Source: Pelotomaculum_C sp050950345
Lineage (GTDB): Bacteria > Bacillota > Desulfotomaculia > Desulfotomaculales > Pelotomaculaceae
NCBI GenBank assembly: GCA_050950345.1
Contig: JBMNHK010000002.1
Coordinates: forward strand, 248,001 to 312,000
Direction: 5' to 3'
Length of the DNA: 64,000 bases
In this document: positions 43,253 through 51,880 of the stretch, piece after piece
How positions within the stretch are numbered: position 1 is the stretch's first letter
Layout of the letters: each line of letters opens with the position of its first letter
Notes under the pieces: generated by a model
What the model was told of the DNA's origin: nothing
Databases searched by the model: none
The model's input: the letters and a program-made list of their open reading frames with translations, nothing else
Made by a program: the position numbers and the translations under genes

Positions 43253-44713
43253 ATGGCAACCAGTCAACAAGTAGTACAGTTTTTTTCGGGGGAAAACATT
43301 CCCCTGGAGATGCACAAAGCCCGCATGGTACAGCGCCTAAACCTGCTCCCTGTTGGCGAAAGGCTCAGGGCAATCCAGGAGGCCGGAAGCAATACGTTTC
43401 TTCTGCGCAACCGCGATGTTTACCTGGATATGCTTACTGACAGCGGCGTTAACGCAATGAGCGATGCCCAGTATGCGGCGATGATGCGCGCCGACGACAG
43501 TTATGCCGGTTCAGAGACATTCTACCGTGTCACTGACGCATTAAAGGAGCTTTTTGGGACAGAGTACTTTCTCCCGGCTCATCAGGGAAGAGCCTGTGAA
43601 AATATTTTGGCTAACGTCTTTGTGCGTCCTGGCAGCACCGCGATTATGAACTACCATTTTACCACTACCAAGGCCCATATCACCCGGTTGGGCGGTAAGG
43701 TGGCGGAGGTTGTGAGCGATAAAGGGCTGGAGACAGTATCCGATGAACCTTTTAAAGGGGATCTGGATATGGACAAGCTGAGTGCTGTCGTGGAGCAAGT
43801 CGGTGTGGAAAATGTCTCATTTGTGCGTATTGAAGCGGGGACAAATTTAATTGGCGGGCAGCCGGTTTCCCTGCAGAATATGAGAGAAGTTTCTGCTTTC
43901 TGCAGACAGCATGGACTTTTGCTGGTGTTTGACGCCAGCCTTCTGGCTGACAACCTGTTCTTCATTTGTACACGGGAAGAAAGCTGCAAAGACCGCCCGT
44001 TAGGCGATATCGTGCTGGAGATCGCCTCTCTGATGGATATCATCTACTTTTCCGCCCGCAAGCTGGGGTGCGCGCGTGGTGGCGGGATTGCCACCAATAA
44101 CGAGGAACTCTTCCTCAAGATGCGGGATCTGGTTCCACTGTATGAGGGCTTCTTGACCTACGGGGGCATGTCGGTGCGGGAAATGGAAGCTATGGCTGTT
44201 GGTCTTCTCGAAACATTGGATTTCCATGTCATCAGCCAGACCCCCATATTTGTGGAGGCCCTGGGTAATGAGCTGATGCAACATGGAGTGCCCGTTGTAA
44301 CGCCCCTGGGTGGGTTGGGCTGTCACCTCGATGCCAAACGGTTCGTCGAGCATATTCCTCAGGAGCAGTACCCTGCTGCAGCCCTCAACGCAGCTGTTTA
44401 TATCGCCAGCGGCATCCGCGGCATGGAGCGGGGAACCATGTCGGAACAGCGCAACGAAGACGGTACCGAGCATTTAGCTGAAATGGAGTTGGTACGCCTT
44501 GCCGTGCCGAAGCGGGTATTCTCATTATCCCAGATCAAATTTGCAGCCGACAGGATTGCGTGGCTATATAATAACCGGCATCTAATTGGCGGTATGGAAT
44601 TTTCGGAAGAGCCGCCGACACTTCGCTTTTTCCTTGGCCGCCTGCGCCCGATGGGGGGCTGGCAGGAGAAGCTGGCAAGCAAGTTCCTGGCCGATATGCC
44701 ATCGGGATTATAA
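43253..44713 (+). CDS. tryptophanase/tyrosine phenol-lyase family beta-eliminating lyase
   Basis: A 486-residue PLP enzyme. ATG 43253 follows TGGAGGG. Family features are EAGSNTFLLRNRDVYLDMLTD, DSGVNAMSDAQYA, DDSYAGSETFY, HQGRACENIL, AGTNLIGGQPVS and GIRGMERGTMSEQRN. The PLP lysine lies in FSARKLGCARGGG near residue 270, in place of the SGKKD or SAKKD of studied enzymes, so this is a divergent branch. Tyrosine phenol-lyase makes phenol, pyruvate and ammonia from tyrosine and can run backward; tryptophanase does the same with indole. The Tyr-specific T-box favours a tyrosine link. It is monocistronic, closed by a strong terminator. Confidence 0.88.
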   Translation: MATSQQVVQFFSGENIPLEMHKARMVQRLNLLPVGERLRAIQEAGSNTFLLRNRDVYLDMLTDSGVNAMSDAQYAAMMRADDSYAGSETFYRVTDALKELFGTEYFLPAHQGRACENILANVFVRPGSTAIMNYHFTTTKAHITRLGGKVAEVVSDKGLETVSDEPFKGDLDMDKLSAVVEQVGVENVSFVRIEAGTNLIGGQPVSLQNMREVSAFCRQHGLLLVFDASLLADNLFFICTREESCKDRPLGDIVLEIASLMDIIYFSARKLGCARGGGIATNNEELFLKMRDLVPLYEGFLTYGGMSVREMEAMAVGLLETLDFHVISQTPIFVEALGNELMQHGVPVVTPLGGLGCHLDAKRFVEHIPQEQYPAAALNAAVYIASGIRGMERGTMSEQRNEDGTEHLAEMELVRLAVPKRVFSLSQIKFAADRIAWLYNNRHLIGGMEFSEEPPTLRFFLGRLRPMGGWQEKLASKFLADMPSGL

Positions 44714-44771
44714 TGGTATAATTGCCGGCAGTTCAACCTAGCAATTATTCAATTATTTTTTTCCTTTAGCC

Positions 44772-44820
44772 AAGGTGGTTATGATTCGCCTGTTTTTAGG
44801 CCATCATAACCACCTTTTTA
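44772..44820 (+). terminator. terminator of the lyase gene
   Basis: A 14-base perfect stem, AAGGTGGTTATGAT at 44772-44785 and ATCATAACCACCTT at 44803-44816, then TTT. Confidence 0.9.
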
Positions 44821-44892
44821 TGATCGACTAACCTATCTTTTTGATGCTTTTGCCCAAAAAGATTGTTTTTTGGTTGAAATTATTCAAAAAAC

Positions 44893-44922
44893 TTGTTAAA
44901 TTCTATGCGCCGGGCTTATACT
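44893..44922 (+). promoter_or_regulatory. candidate promoter of the pur operon
   Basis: TTGTTA at 44893-44898, 18-base spacer, TATACT at 44917-44922, 39 bases before purE. No purine riboswitch was seen in the short leader. Confidence 0.55.
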
Positions 44923-44960
44923 TCTTAGTAAGTATTTATTACCAGAGGGAGAGATAATAA

Positions 44961-45482
44961 ATGTCAAACGCACTTGTGGGCATAGTTATGGGTAGCGATT
45001 CGGATCTGCCGGTGATGAGGGCGGCGGCTGATGTTCTCGGTGAACTGGGCATAGCCTGCGAAGTGGTCATATCCTCAGCCCACAGGGTGCCGGAGAAAAC
45101 AGCGGAATACGCCAGAACCGCTGTGGAGCGGGGATTGGCTGTGATTATCGCCGGGGCCGGTCAGGCGGCACATCTGGCCGGGGTTATGGCGGCCCACACG
45201 CCCCTGCCGGTGATCGGCGTACCCCTGCAATCGGGACCGCTGAACGGTGTTGACGCCCTGTATGCCACAGTCCAGATGCCTTCCGGCGTACCGGTGGCCA
45301 CCGTAGGGATCAACGGCGCTAAGAATGCGGGGCTCCTGGCCGCGCAAATTATCGGCGCTGCTGATCCGGTTGTCAGGGCAAGGGTCTCCGAGTATAAGGC
45401 CAAGCTGGCCGACCAGGTGGCGGCGAAGAACACCCGGCTACAAGAACTTGGTATCGACGGTTACCTGGGCCTTATCAGGTAA
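44961..45482 (+). CDS. purE: N5-carboxyaminoimidazole ribonucleotide mutase PurE
   Basis: Moves the carboxyl group of N5-CAIR to give CAIR. The 173 residues show VGIVMGSDSDLPVM, the catalytic His in SSAHRVPEKT, AGAGQAAHLAGVMAA and GVPLQSGPLNGVDAL. It begins the purine operon behind AGGGAGAG. The partner purK was not seen in the window, so CAIR might be formed directly or purK lies elsewhere. Confidence 0.97.
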   Translation: MSNALVGIVMGSDSDLPVMRAAADVLGELGIACEVVISSAHRVPEKTAEYARTAVERGLAVIIAGAGQAAHLAGVMAAHTPLPVIGVPLQSGPLNGVDALYATVQMPSGVPVATVGINGAKNAGLLAAQIIGAADPVVRARVSEYKAKLADQVAAKNTRLQELGIDGYLGLIR

Positions 45483-45552
45483 GTTAAAAACGTAAGCTTA
45501 AGTTAAAGATAAGACTTTAACATTAAAGTGTGAGTTTGCCGGGAGGTTTAAC

Positions 45553-46848
45553 ATGATCGACAGATATACGCTGCCTGAAATGAAGGCGATTTGGTCAGAG
45601 GAAAATAAGTTCCGCAAGTGGCTGGACGTGGAGATCTATGCCTGTGAAGCCCTTACAGAGCTGGGACAGATACCAATGGAGGCCCTGGCTGAAATCAAGG
45701 CCAAAGCTAATTTTAACGTGGAGCGCATTAAGGAAATAGAAGCGGTGATCGACCATGATGTCATTGCTTTTACCACCAACGTAGGTGAGTATGTAGGTGA
45801 TGCCGCCAAGTATATTCACCTGGGGCTCACCTCTTCTGATGTTTTAGATACGTCCATGGCGGCTTTGATGAAAGAAGCAGGTTCCCACCTGTTGAGCAAG
45901 CTGGCTAAACTGCGTGAGGCCTTGCTGGACAAGGCCGTGGAGCACCGCAACACCGTGATGATGGGGCGCACCCATGGCATTCACGCTGAACCAATCACCT
46001 TTGGGATCAAAATGCTGCTCTGGGTAGACGAGGTAGATCGCTGTATCCAGCGGATGGAGCGGGCTGTGGACATAATCAGCGTGGGGAAAATCTCCGGGGC
46101 GGTAGGCACCTATGCCAATATCGATCCCCGGGTGGAAGCCCATGTTTGTGCCAGGATGGGGCTCAAACCGGCCAGAGTAAGCACCCAGGTGCTGCAGCGG
46201 GATCGTCATGCCGAGTTTATCACCACGCTTGCAGTTATCGGCAGCTCTCTGGACAAGTTTGCCACCGAACTGCGCACCCTGCAGCGCACAGATATCCGTG
46301 AGGTGGAGGAATATTTTAAGAAAGGGCAAAAGGGGTCTTCGGCCATGCCCCATAAGCGCAATCCCATCACCGGTGAACGCATATCCGGTTTAGCACGCCT
46401 GCTGCGGGGTAATGCGGTGGCGGCGATGGAAAATGTGGCCCTGTGGAACGAGCGGGATATCTCCCATTCTTCCGTGGAGCGGGTGATCGTACCGGATAGC
46501 ACCATCACCCTGGATTACATGCTGCACAAGCTGATCAGCATCATTACCAATCTGCTGGTCTACCCCGAAAACATGCTGAAAAATCTGGAGCGCACCCATG
46601 GCCTGATTTTCTCCCAAAGGGTGCTGCTGGCGCTGGTGGAGGAAAAAGGCTTGAGTCGTGAGCGGGCTTATGAAGTGGTGCAGCGCAATGCCATGCAGTC
46701 CTGGAAAACCGGCGCGAGCTTCCGTGAGCTGCTGCTTTTGGACAAGGAGGTAACTGAACTCCTGACTGAGCAGGAAGTAAACGAGCTCTTTGACTATAAC
46801 TATCATCTCAAGCACATAGATGAGATATATAAAAGGTTTGGTCTCTAA
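45553..46848 (+). CDS. purB: adenylosuccinate lyase
   Basis: Releases fumarate from SAICAR and from adenylosuccinate. The 431 residues contain HDVIAFTTNVGEY, HLGLTSSDVLDT, GRTHGIHAEPITFG and the superfamily signature GSSAMPHKRNPITGERISG with its catalytic Ser loop. It starts behind GGGAGG, 70 bases after purE. Confidence 0.97.
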   Translation: MIDRYTLPEMKAIWSEENKFRKWLDVEIYACEALTELGQIPMEALAEIKAKANFNVERIKEIEAVIDHDVIAFTTNVGEYVGDAAKYIHLGLTSSDVLDTSMAALMKEAGSHLLSKLAKLREALLDKAVEHRNTVMMGRTHGIHAEPITFGIKMLLWVDEVDRCIQRMERAVDIISVGKISGAVGTYANIDPRVEAHVCARMGLKPARVSTQVLQRDRHAEFITTLAVIGSSLDKFATELRTLQRTDIREVEEYFKKGQKGSSAMPHKRNPITGERISGLARLLRGNAVAAMENVALWNERDISHSSVERVIVPDSTITLDYMLHKLISIITNLLVYPENMLKNLERTHGLIFSQRVLLALVEEKGLSRERAYEVVQRNAMQSWKTGASFRELLLLDKEVTELLTEQEVNELFDYNYHLKHIDEIYKRFGL

Positions 46849-46886
46849 GTTGAGTTGTCGATTGTCAAAATATATGGGAGGTTGAC

Positions 46887-47930
46887 ATGACCGAAAAGAA
46901 AAAGGGGCTGACTTATGCCGACGCGGGGGTGGATATTGATGCCGGCAACAAGGCCGTCCACCTGATTAAAGACACGGTGCGCAGTACTTTCAGGCCTGAG
47001 GTTTTGACCGGAATCGGTGGTTTCGGCGGCCTGTTTGCTCTCAATAAGGACAAGTACCGGGAGCCGGTGCTGGTAAGCGGCACTGATGGAGTGGGGACCA
47101 AGCTGCGGGTGGCGATGTTGACCGGCAAGCATGATACGGTGGGGATCGACGCCGTAGCCATGTGTGTTAATGACATCCTGGTTCAGGGGGCGGAGCCGCT
47201 GTTTTTCCTGGACTATCTTGCCGTGGGGCGGTTGGTGCCGGAACGGGTAGCCGCGATTGTCAGCGGTGTGGCTGAAGGTTGCCGCCAGGCCGGTTGTGCT
47301 TTGATTGGCGGAGAAACTGCGGAGATGCCCGGGTTTTATGGGCCTGAGGAATACGATATTGCCGGTTTTGCTGTGGGTATAGTGGAGCGGGACAAAATCA
47401 TTGACGGGGGAAGTATTATTCCCGGGGATGTGCTCATCGGCCTGCCTTCCAGCGGCCTGCACAGCAACGGTTATTCCCTGGCCCGCAAGGTTTTATTAGA
47501 GTTGGCCGGTTTTGGCGCCGATACATATATAGAGGAGCTGGGGCAGACGGTAGGGGAGGCCATGCTGCAACCTACCAGGATTTATGTCCGGGCCGTGCTT
47601 CCTTTATTGGAGCGGTTTGAAATAAAAGGTTTGGCCCATATTACAGGCGGCGGGCTGACGGAAAACGTGCCGCGCATACTTCCGGCCGGCACAAGGGCTG
47701 AAATCCGCCTGGGATCCTGGCCTGTACCCGCTGTGTTTGACCTGATCAAGGCCAGGGGCGCCGTGGCTGACAGTGAAATGCTGCGCACTTTTAATATGGG
47801 CATAGGCATGGTGATCATTGTTTCAGCTGATCAGGCCGGTGCTATTGTGGCTGACCTGTCTGACAGAGGTGAACCCTGCTGTTTAATCGGTAAAGTAGTG
47901 GAAGGCCAACAAGGCGTTAGTTACGTTTAA
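46887..47930 (+). CDS. purM: phosphoribosylformylglycinamidine cyclo-ligase (AIR synthase)
   Basis: Closes the imidazole ring of AIR using ATP. The 347 residues begin LTYADAGVDIDAGNKAV and have GTDGVGTKLRVA, CVNDILVQGAEPLFFLDYLA, GGETAEMPGFY and HITGGGLTENVPRIL. It starts behind GGGAGG. In most Clostridia purC, purF and purL would lie between purB and purM; here they do not. Confidence 0.97.
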   Translation: MTEKKKGLTYADAGVDIDAGNKAVHLIKDTVRSTFRPEVLTGIGGFGGLFALNKDKYREPVLVSGTDGVGTKLRVAMLTGKHDTVGIDAVAMCVNDILVQGAEPLFFLDYLAVGRLVPERVAAIVSGVAEGCRQAGCALIGGETAEMPGFYGPEEYDIAGFAVGIVERDKIIDGGSIIPGDVLIGLPSSGLHSNGYSLARKVLLELAGFGADTYIEELGQTVGEAMLQPTRIYVRAVLPLLERFEIKGLAHITGGGLTENVPRILPAGTRAEIRLGSWPVPAVFDLIKARGAVADSEMLRTFNMGIGMVIIVSADQAGAIVADLSDRGEPCCLIGKVVEGQQGVSYV

Positions 47931-47942
47931 GGAGAGGATAGA

Positions 47943-48557
47943 TTGAACAAGATACGCCTGGGGGTCCTGGTATCAGGCCGGGGCTCAAACCTCCAAAACA
48001 TCATTGACCAGGCCGAAGCCGGCAAGCTAATGGCGCAGGTTGCTGTGGTCATCAGTGACAAGAAAGAAGCCTATGCTTTGGAACGCGCCAGGCAGGCGGG
48101 GATCCCGGCGATACATGTTAGCCCGATGGACTTTCCCACCCGGGACGACTATGATAGCGCCGTGCTCGGCATTCTGCGGCAACACGGGGTGGAACTGGTC
48201 TGCCTGGCGGGTTATATGCGCATCGTAAGCCAGGTTATCCTTGAGGCCTTCCCCAACAGAGTCATAAATATTCATCCGTCTTTGCTGCCGTCCTTTCCCG
48301 GCCTGCGCGGTCAGGCCCAGGCACTGGCTTACGGGGTTAGATACAGCGGCTGCACCTTGCATTTTGTGGACGAGGGCATGGATACCGGCCCGATTATCCT
48401 GCAGGCCGTGGTGCCGGTGTACGAGGAAGATACGGTGGAGAGTTTGTCGAAACGTATTTTAGAGCAGGAACACAGGCTTTATACCGAAGGGATCAATCTA
48501 TATGCCCAGGGACGGTTAAAAGTGGAGGGCAGAAAAGTTTATATCAAAAAGTTATAG
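47943..48557 (+). CDS. purN: phosphoribosylglycinamide formyltransferase PurN
   Basis: Formylates GAR with 10-formyl-THF. The 204 residues start at TTG 47943 behind GGAGAGG and show GVLVSGRGSNLQNIIDQ, CLAGYMRIVS, NIHPSLLPSFPG with the catalytic Asn-His, and VDEGMDTGPIILQ. It lies 12 bases after purM and 12 before purH, so they are one operon. Confidence 0.97.
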   Translation: MNKIRLGVLVSGRGSNLQNIIDQAEAGKLMAQVAVVISDKKEAYALERARQAGIPAIHVSPMDFPTRDDYDSAVLGILRQHGVELVCLAGYMRIVSQVILEAFPNRVINIHPSLLPSFPGLRGQAQALAYGVRYSGCTLHFVDEGMDTGPIILQAVVPVYEEDTVESLSKRILEQEHRLYTEGINLYAQGRLKVEGRKVYIKKL

Positions 48558-48569
48558 GGAGGTAGGAGC

Positions 48570-50111
48570 ATGATGACGAAGCGCGCTTTAATCAGTGTGT
48601 CTGACAAAACCGGCGTAGTTGAGTTTTCACGCGGCCTGGCAGAGCTGGGCGTGGAAATCGTTTCCACCGGGGGCACCTCTAAGGCTTTGCAGGAGGCGGG
48701 CGTGCCGGTAACTTATATTTCTGACGTCACTGGTTTCCCGGAAATACTGGACGGCCGGGTCAAAACACTGCATCCTAACGTGCACGGCGGGATCCTGGCT
48801 TTGAGAACCCCTGAGCACCTGGGGCAATTGTCCGAGCACAATATTACCCCTATCGACCTGGTAGTGGTTAACCTGTATCCTTTCCGGGAGACTATTGCCA
48901 AACCGGGCGTAACCCTGGCGGAAGCCATCGAAAACATCGATATCGGCGGTCCCACCATGGTGCGCTCGGCGGCTAAGAATTACCAGAATGTGCTGGTCGT
49001 AGTCAATCCAAAGCGCTACGGGGAGGTCCTGGAGGCCTTGCGCCGGGGCGAAGTCAGCCAGGAGCTGAGGATGTCTTTAGCCCGGGAAGCCTTTGCTCAC
49101 ACTGCCTCTTATGATGCAGCCATAACGGCTTATCTCACCGGGCTCAGCGAAGGTGAGGAATTATTTCCCCCGGCCCTGGAACTCTCCCTTGAACGGGCGC
49201 AAGTTTTGCGTTATGGCGAGAATCCCCACCAGCAAGCAGCTTTCTACAAAGATCCGGCGGTGACGGGGCCCTGTATCGGCCATGCTACCCAGCTGTGGGG
49301 CAAAGAATTGTCCTACAACAATATCCTGGACACCAACTCTGCTTTTGAGCTGTTGCGGGAATTTACCGAGCCTGCCGCAGTGATCGTTAAGCATAATAAC
49401 CCCTGCGGCTGTGCCCTTGGCGCCAACCTCACCGAGGCTTACTTAAAGGCTTTGGAGGGGGATCCGGTGTCAGCTTATGGCGGTATTATCGCCTTAAACC
49501 GGACAGTGGACGCAGCTACCGCTCAGGAGATGGCCAAACTTTTCGTAGAAGTGATCATTGCGCCGGGTTACCAGGCGGAGGCACTGGAAATTTTAAAGAA
49601 AAAGGCGAACTTAAGGCTATTGGCAACCGGTGCCTTAACCGGCCAGACCAATGACCGTTTTGATATGCGGCGGGTTAATGGCGGGCTCCTGGTGCAGGAG
49701 TTCGACCGTGAAGTGTTTAAGGAGCAGGATCTGAAAGTGGTCACCAGGCGTAAGCCGACCCAGGAGGAACTGGACGAGCTGATTTTTGCCATGACCGTAA
49801 CCAAACATGTTAAATCCAATGCGATTGTGCTGACCAGAGACCGCCAGTTGGTGGGTGTAGGGGCCGGTCAAATGAATCGTGTCGGTTCGGCCAGGATTGC
49901 CATCAACCAGGCCGGTGAAAAGGCGAAGGGTGCGGTGCTGGGCTCAGATGCATTCTTTCCTTTTAACGATACGGTGCTGGAGGCAGCTGCTGCCGGGGTT
50001 ACCGCGATCATTCAACCAGGTGGTTCCATCCGCGATGAGGAATCGATTAAAGCATGTGATGAGGCCGGTATTGCCATGGTCTTTACCGGCATGAGACATT
50101 TTAAACACTAA
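48570..50111 (+). CDS. purH: bifunctional AICAR transformylase/IMP cyclohydrolase
   Basis: Last two steps to IMP. The 513 residues carry the IMP cyclohydrolase (MGS-like) domain first (ALISVSDKTGVVEFSRGL, STGGTSKALQEAG, HPNVHGGIL) and the transformylase domain after (LRYGENPHQQAAFY, VKHNNPCGCALG, AFFPFNDTVLEAAAAG). The second codon is also ATG. A GGGAGGTAGGAG site precedes it. Confidence 0.98.
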   Translation: MMTKRALISVSDKTGVVEFSRGLAELGVEIVSTGGTSKALQEAGVPVTYISDVTGFPEILDGRVKTLHPNVHGGILALRTPEHLGQLSEHNITPIDLVVVNLYPFRETIAKPGVTLAEAIENIDIGGPTMVRSAAKNYQNVLVVVNPKRYGEVLEALRRGEVSQELRMSLAREAFAHTASYDAAITAYLTGLSEGEELFPPALELSLERAQVLRYGENPHQQAAFYKDPAVTGPCIGHATQLWGKELSYNNILDTNSAFELLREFTEPAAVIVKHNNPCGCALGANLTEAYLKALEGDPVSAYGGIIALNRTVDAATAQEMAKLFVEVIIAPGYQAEALEILKKKANLRLLATGALTGQTNDRFDMRRVNGGLLVQEFDREVFKEQDLKVVTRRKPTQEELDELIFAMTVTKHVKSNAIVLTRDRQLVGVGAGQMNRVGSARIAINQAGEKAKGAVLGSDAFFPFNDTVLEAAAAGVTAIIQPGGSIRDEESIKACDEAGIAMVFTGMRHFKH

Positions 50112-50124
50112 TCTGGGGGTAATT

Positions 50125-51396
50125 ATGAAGGTTTTGGTAGTTGGCGGCGGTGGGCGTGAGCATGCTCTGGTCTGGAAGCTTAAACAAAGCCCCCGCGTAA
50201 CTGAAGTTTACTGCGCGCCGGGCAATGCCGGCATTGCTAAAGATGCTACTTGCGTCAATATCAGCGTCGAAGACATCCAGGGTTTGCTGGCTTTTGCGCA
50301 ACAGAACGGTATCGAACTCACGGTGGTGGGACCGGAAAAGCCCCTTAACGCCGGCATTGTAGATCTTTTTGAAGCTGCTGGCTTGAAGATCTTCGGACCT
50401 TCCAAAGCCGCGGCGGAGATCGAAGGCAGCAAAGCCCTGGCCAAGGAGATCATGGCCAGGTACGGGATTCCCACCGCGGCTTTCCAGGTTTTTACCGATC
50501 CGGACGAGGCCATTGGTTATATTAAACGCGTTGGGGTTCCCTGTGTGCTCAAGGCGGACGGCCTGGCCGAGGGCAAAGGTGTTATTGTAGCCATGGATGA
50601 GCAGACTGCTCTCGCTGGGGTGCGCTCCATTATGGTGGACAGGAAATTTGGAGCCGCCGGTTCCCGCCTGGTCATTGAGGAATACCTGGCAGGGGAAGAG
50701 GTCAGCATCCTGGCTTTTACCGACGGTGTTAACGTGGTGCCCATGGTGCCTTCCCAGGATCACAAACGCGTTTACGACAACGATGAGGGGCCCAATACCG
50801 GCGGCATGGGCGCCTATGCCCCGGCGCCGTTATATACGCCTGAGGTGCACAAACGGACGATGGAGGAAGTGTTGCTCCCAGTGATCCGGGGGATGGCCCA
50901 GGAGGGCAGGACTTACCGGGGGGTAATTTATGCCGGGCTGATGGTGGATGAGCAAGGGCCGAAAGTGCTGGAGTTCAATGCCCGCTTTGGTGACCCGGAA
51001 ACACAGCCTGTGCTGACGCTGTTGGAGACGGATTTGGTGGAGATCATCGAAGCCGTCCTGGAGCAGCGCCTGGATCAAATAGAGCTCAAATGGAAGGACG
51101 GCGCGGCTGTTTGTGTTGTCCTGGCCTCAGGGGGGTACCCGGGGGCTTATCAGAAAGGGAAAACCATCCATGGCCTGGAAAGAGCTATGGAGGATGCAGT
51201 TGTCTTCCATGCCGGTACAGCTATTGAGCAGGGGAAAATTGTCACAGACGGCGGCAGGGTTCTGGGTGTGACGGCAACCGGCGCTGATATTCCCGCGGCT
51301 ATTAAACGGGCTTATGAGGCTGTAGCACAGATCCGCTTTGACGGCATGCATTACCGTCATGATGTGGGACGCAAGGCGTTGGACAGGGATAAATAG
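50125..51396 (+). CDS. purD: phosphoribosylamine--glycine ligase
   Basis: ATP-grasp enzyme making GAR from phosphoribosylamine and glycine. The 423 residues begin MKVLVVGGGGREHALVWKL and show APGNAGIAKDA, VLKADGLAEGKGVIVA, DNDEGPNTGGMGAYAPAP and EFNARFGDPETQPVL. It closes the operon 13 bases after purH. A possible weak hairpin (AAGGCGC at 51431 with GCGCCT at 51477) follows. Confidence 0.98.
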   Translation: MKVLVVGGGGREHALVWKLKQSPRVTEVYCAPGNAGIAKDATCVNISVEDIQGLLAFAQQNGIELTVVGPEKPLNAGIVDLFEAAGLKIFGPSKAAAEIEGSKALAKEIMARYGIPTAAFQVFTDPDEAIGYIKRVGVPCVLKADGLAEGKGVIVAMDEQTALAGVRSIMVDRKFGAAGSRLVIEEYLAGEEVSILAFTDGVNVVPMVPSQDHKRVYDNDEGPNTGGMGAYAPAPLYTPEVHKRTMEEVLLPVIRGMAQEGRTYRGVIYAGLMVDEQGPKVLEFNARFGDPETQPVLTLLETDLVEIIEAVLEQRLDQIELKWKDGAAVCVVLASGGYPGAYQKGKTIHGLERAMEDAVVFHAGTAIEQGKIVTDGGRVLGVTATGADIPAAIKRAYEAVAQIRFDGMHYRHDVGRKALDRDK

Positions 51397-51493
51397 TATT
51401 GATGTTTGCCCTTTGTACGAACATGATCAAAAGGCGCAGCTGGAGCTGGCGATAACATTTTCGTTAGTTAGCGGCAGCGCCTGTTTCTTTAGC

Positions 51494-51529
51494 TTGACTT
51501 TTCTCCTTTAATATTTTAATATGTTAAAG
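51494..51529 (+). promoter_or_regulatory. promoter and inverted repeat before yerC
   Basis: TTGACT at 51494-51499 and TAATAT at 51517-51522 (17-base spacer). An inverted repeat CTTTAA at 51506-51511 and TTAAAG at 51524-51529 covers the -10 region and could be an operator, perhaps for the YerC product itself. Confidence 0.5.
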
Positions 51530-51559
51530 TAATGAATTATAAGCAGGGGTGGTGAATCT

Positions 51560-51877
51560 GTGTATACCGGGAAACTCAAAGATGAGTTGTTGGACAGGCT
51601 CTTTGAGGCCATACTGCTGCTAGAAAACACGGATGAATGCTACCGGTTTTTTGAAGATATTTGCACTGTTGCCGAAATCAGATCATTGGCTCAGCGTTTA
51701 GAAGTGGCTAAAATGCTGCAGGCCAACCATACATACGGTGATATAGCTGCCCGCACCGGAGCCAGCTCAGCTACGATCAGCCGGGTAAAAAGGTCTCTTA
51801 ATTTCGGCGCGGATGGCTATAAGCTGGTCCTGAACAGGTTGCAGGCCGAAGAAGAAGGCAGTGAACTGGGAGGTTGA
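51560..51877 (+). CDS. yerC: YerC/TrpR-related DNA-binding protein
   Basis: A 105-residue TrpR-superfamily protein. It starts at GTG 51560 behind AGGGGTGGTGA. The helix-turn-helix is in YGDIAARTGASSATISRVKRSLNFG, and TVAEIRSLAQRLEVAKML is the usual preceding helix pair. YerC proteins recently linked with control of histidine genes in Firmicutes would fit its place as the first gene of the his operon, with hisD starting three bases after its stop. Autoregulation through the upstream palindrome is inferred. Confidence 0.88.
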   Translation: MYTGKLKDELLDRLFEAILLLENTDECYRFFEDICTVAEIRSLAQRLEVAKMLQANHTYGDIAARTGASSATISRVKRSLNFGADGYKLVLNRLQAEEEGSELGG

Positions 51878-51880
51878 ACT

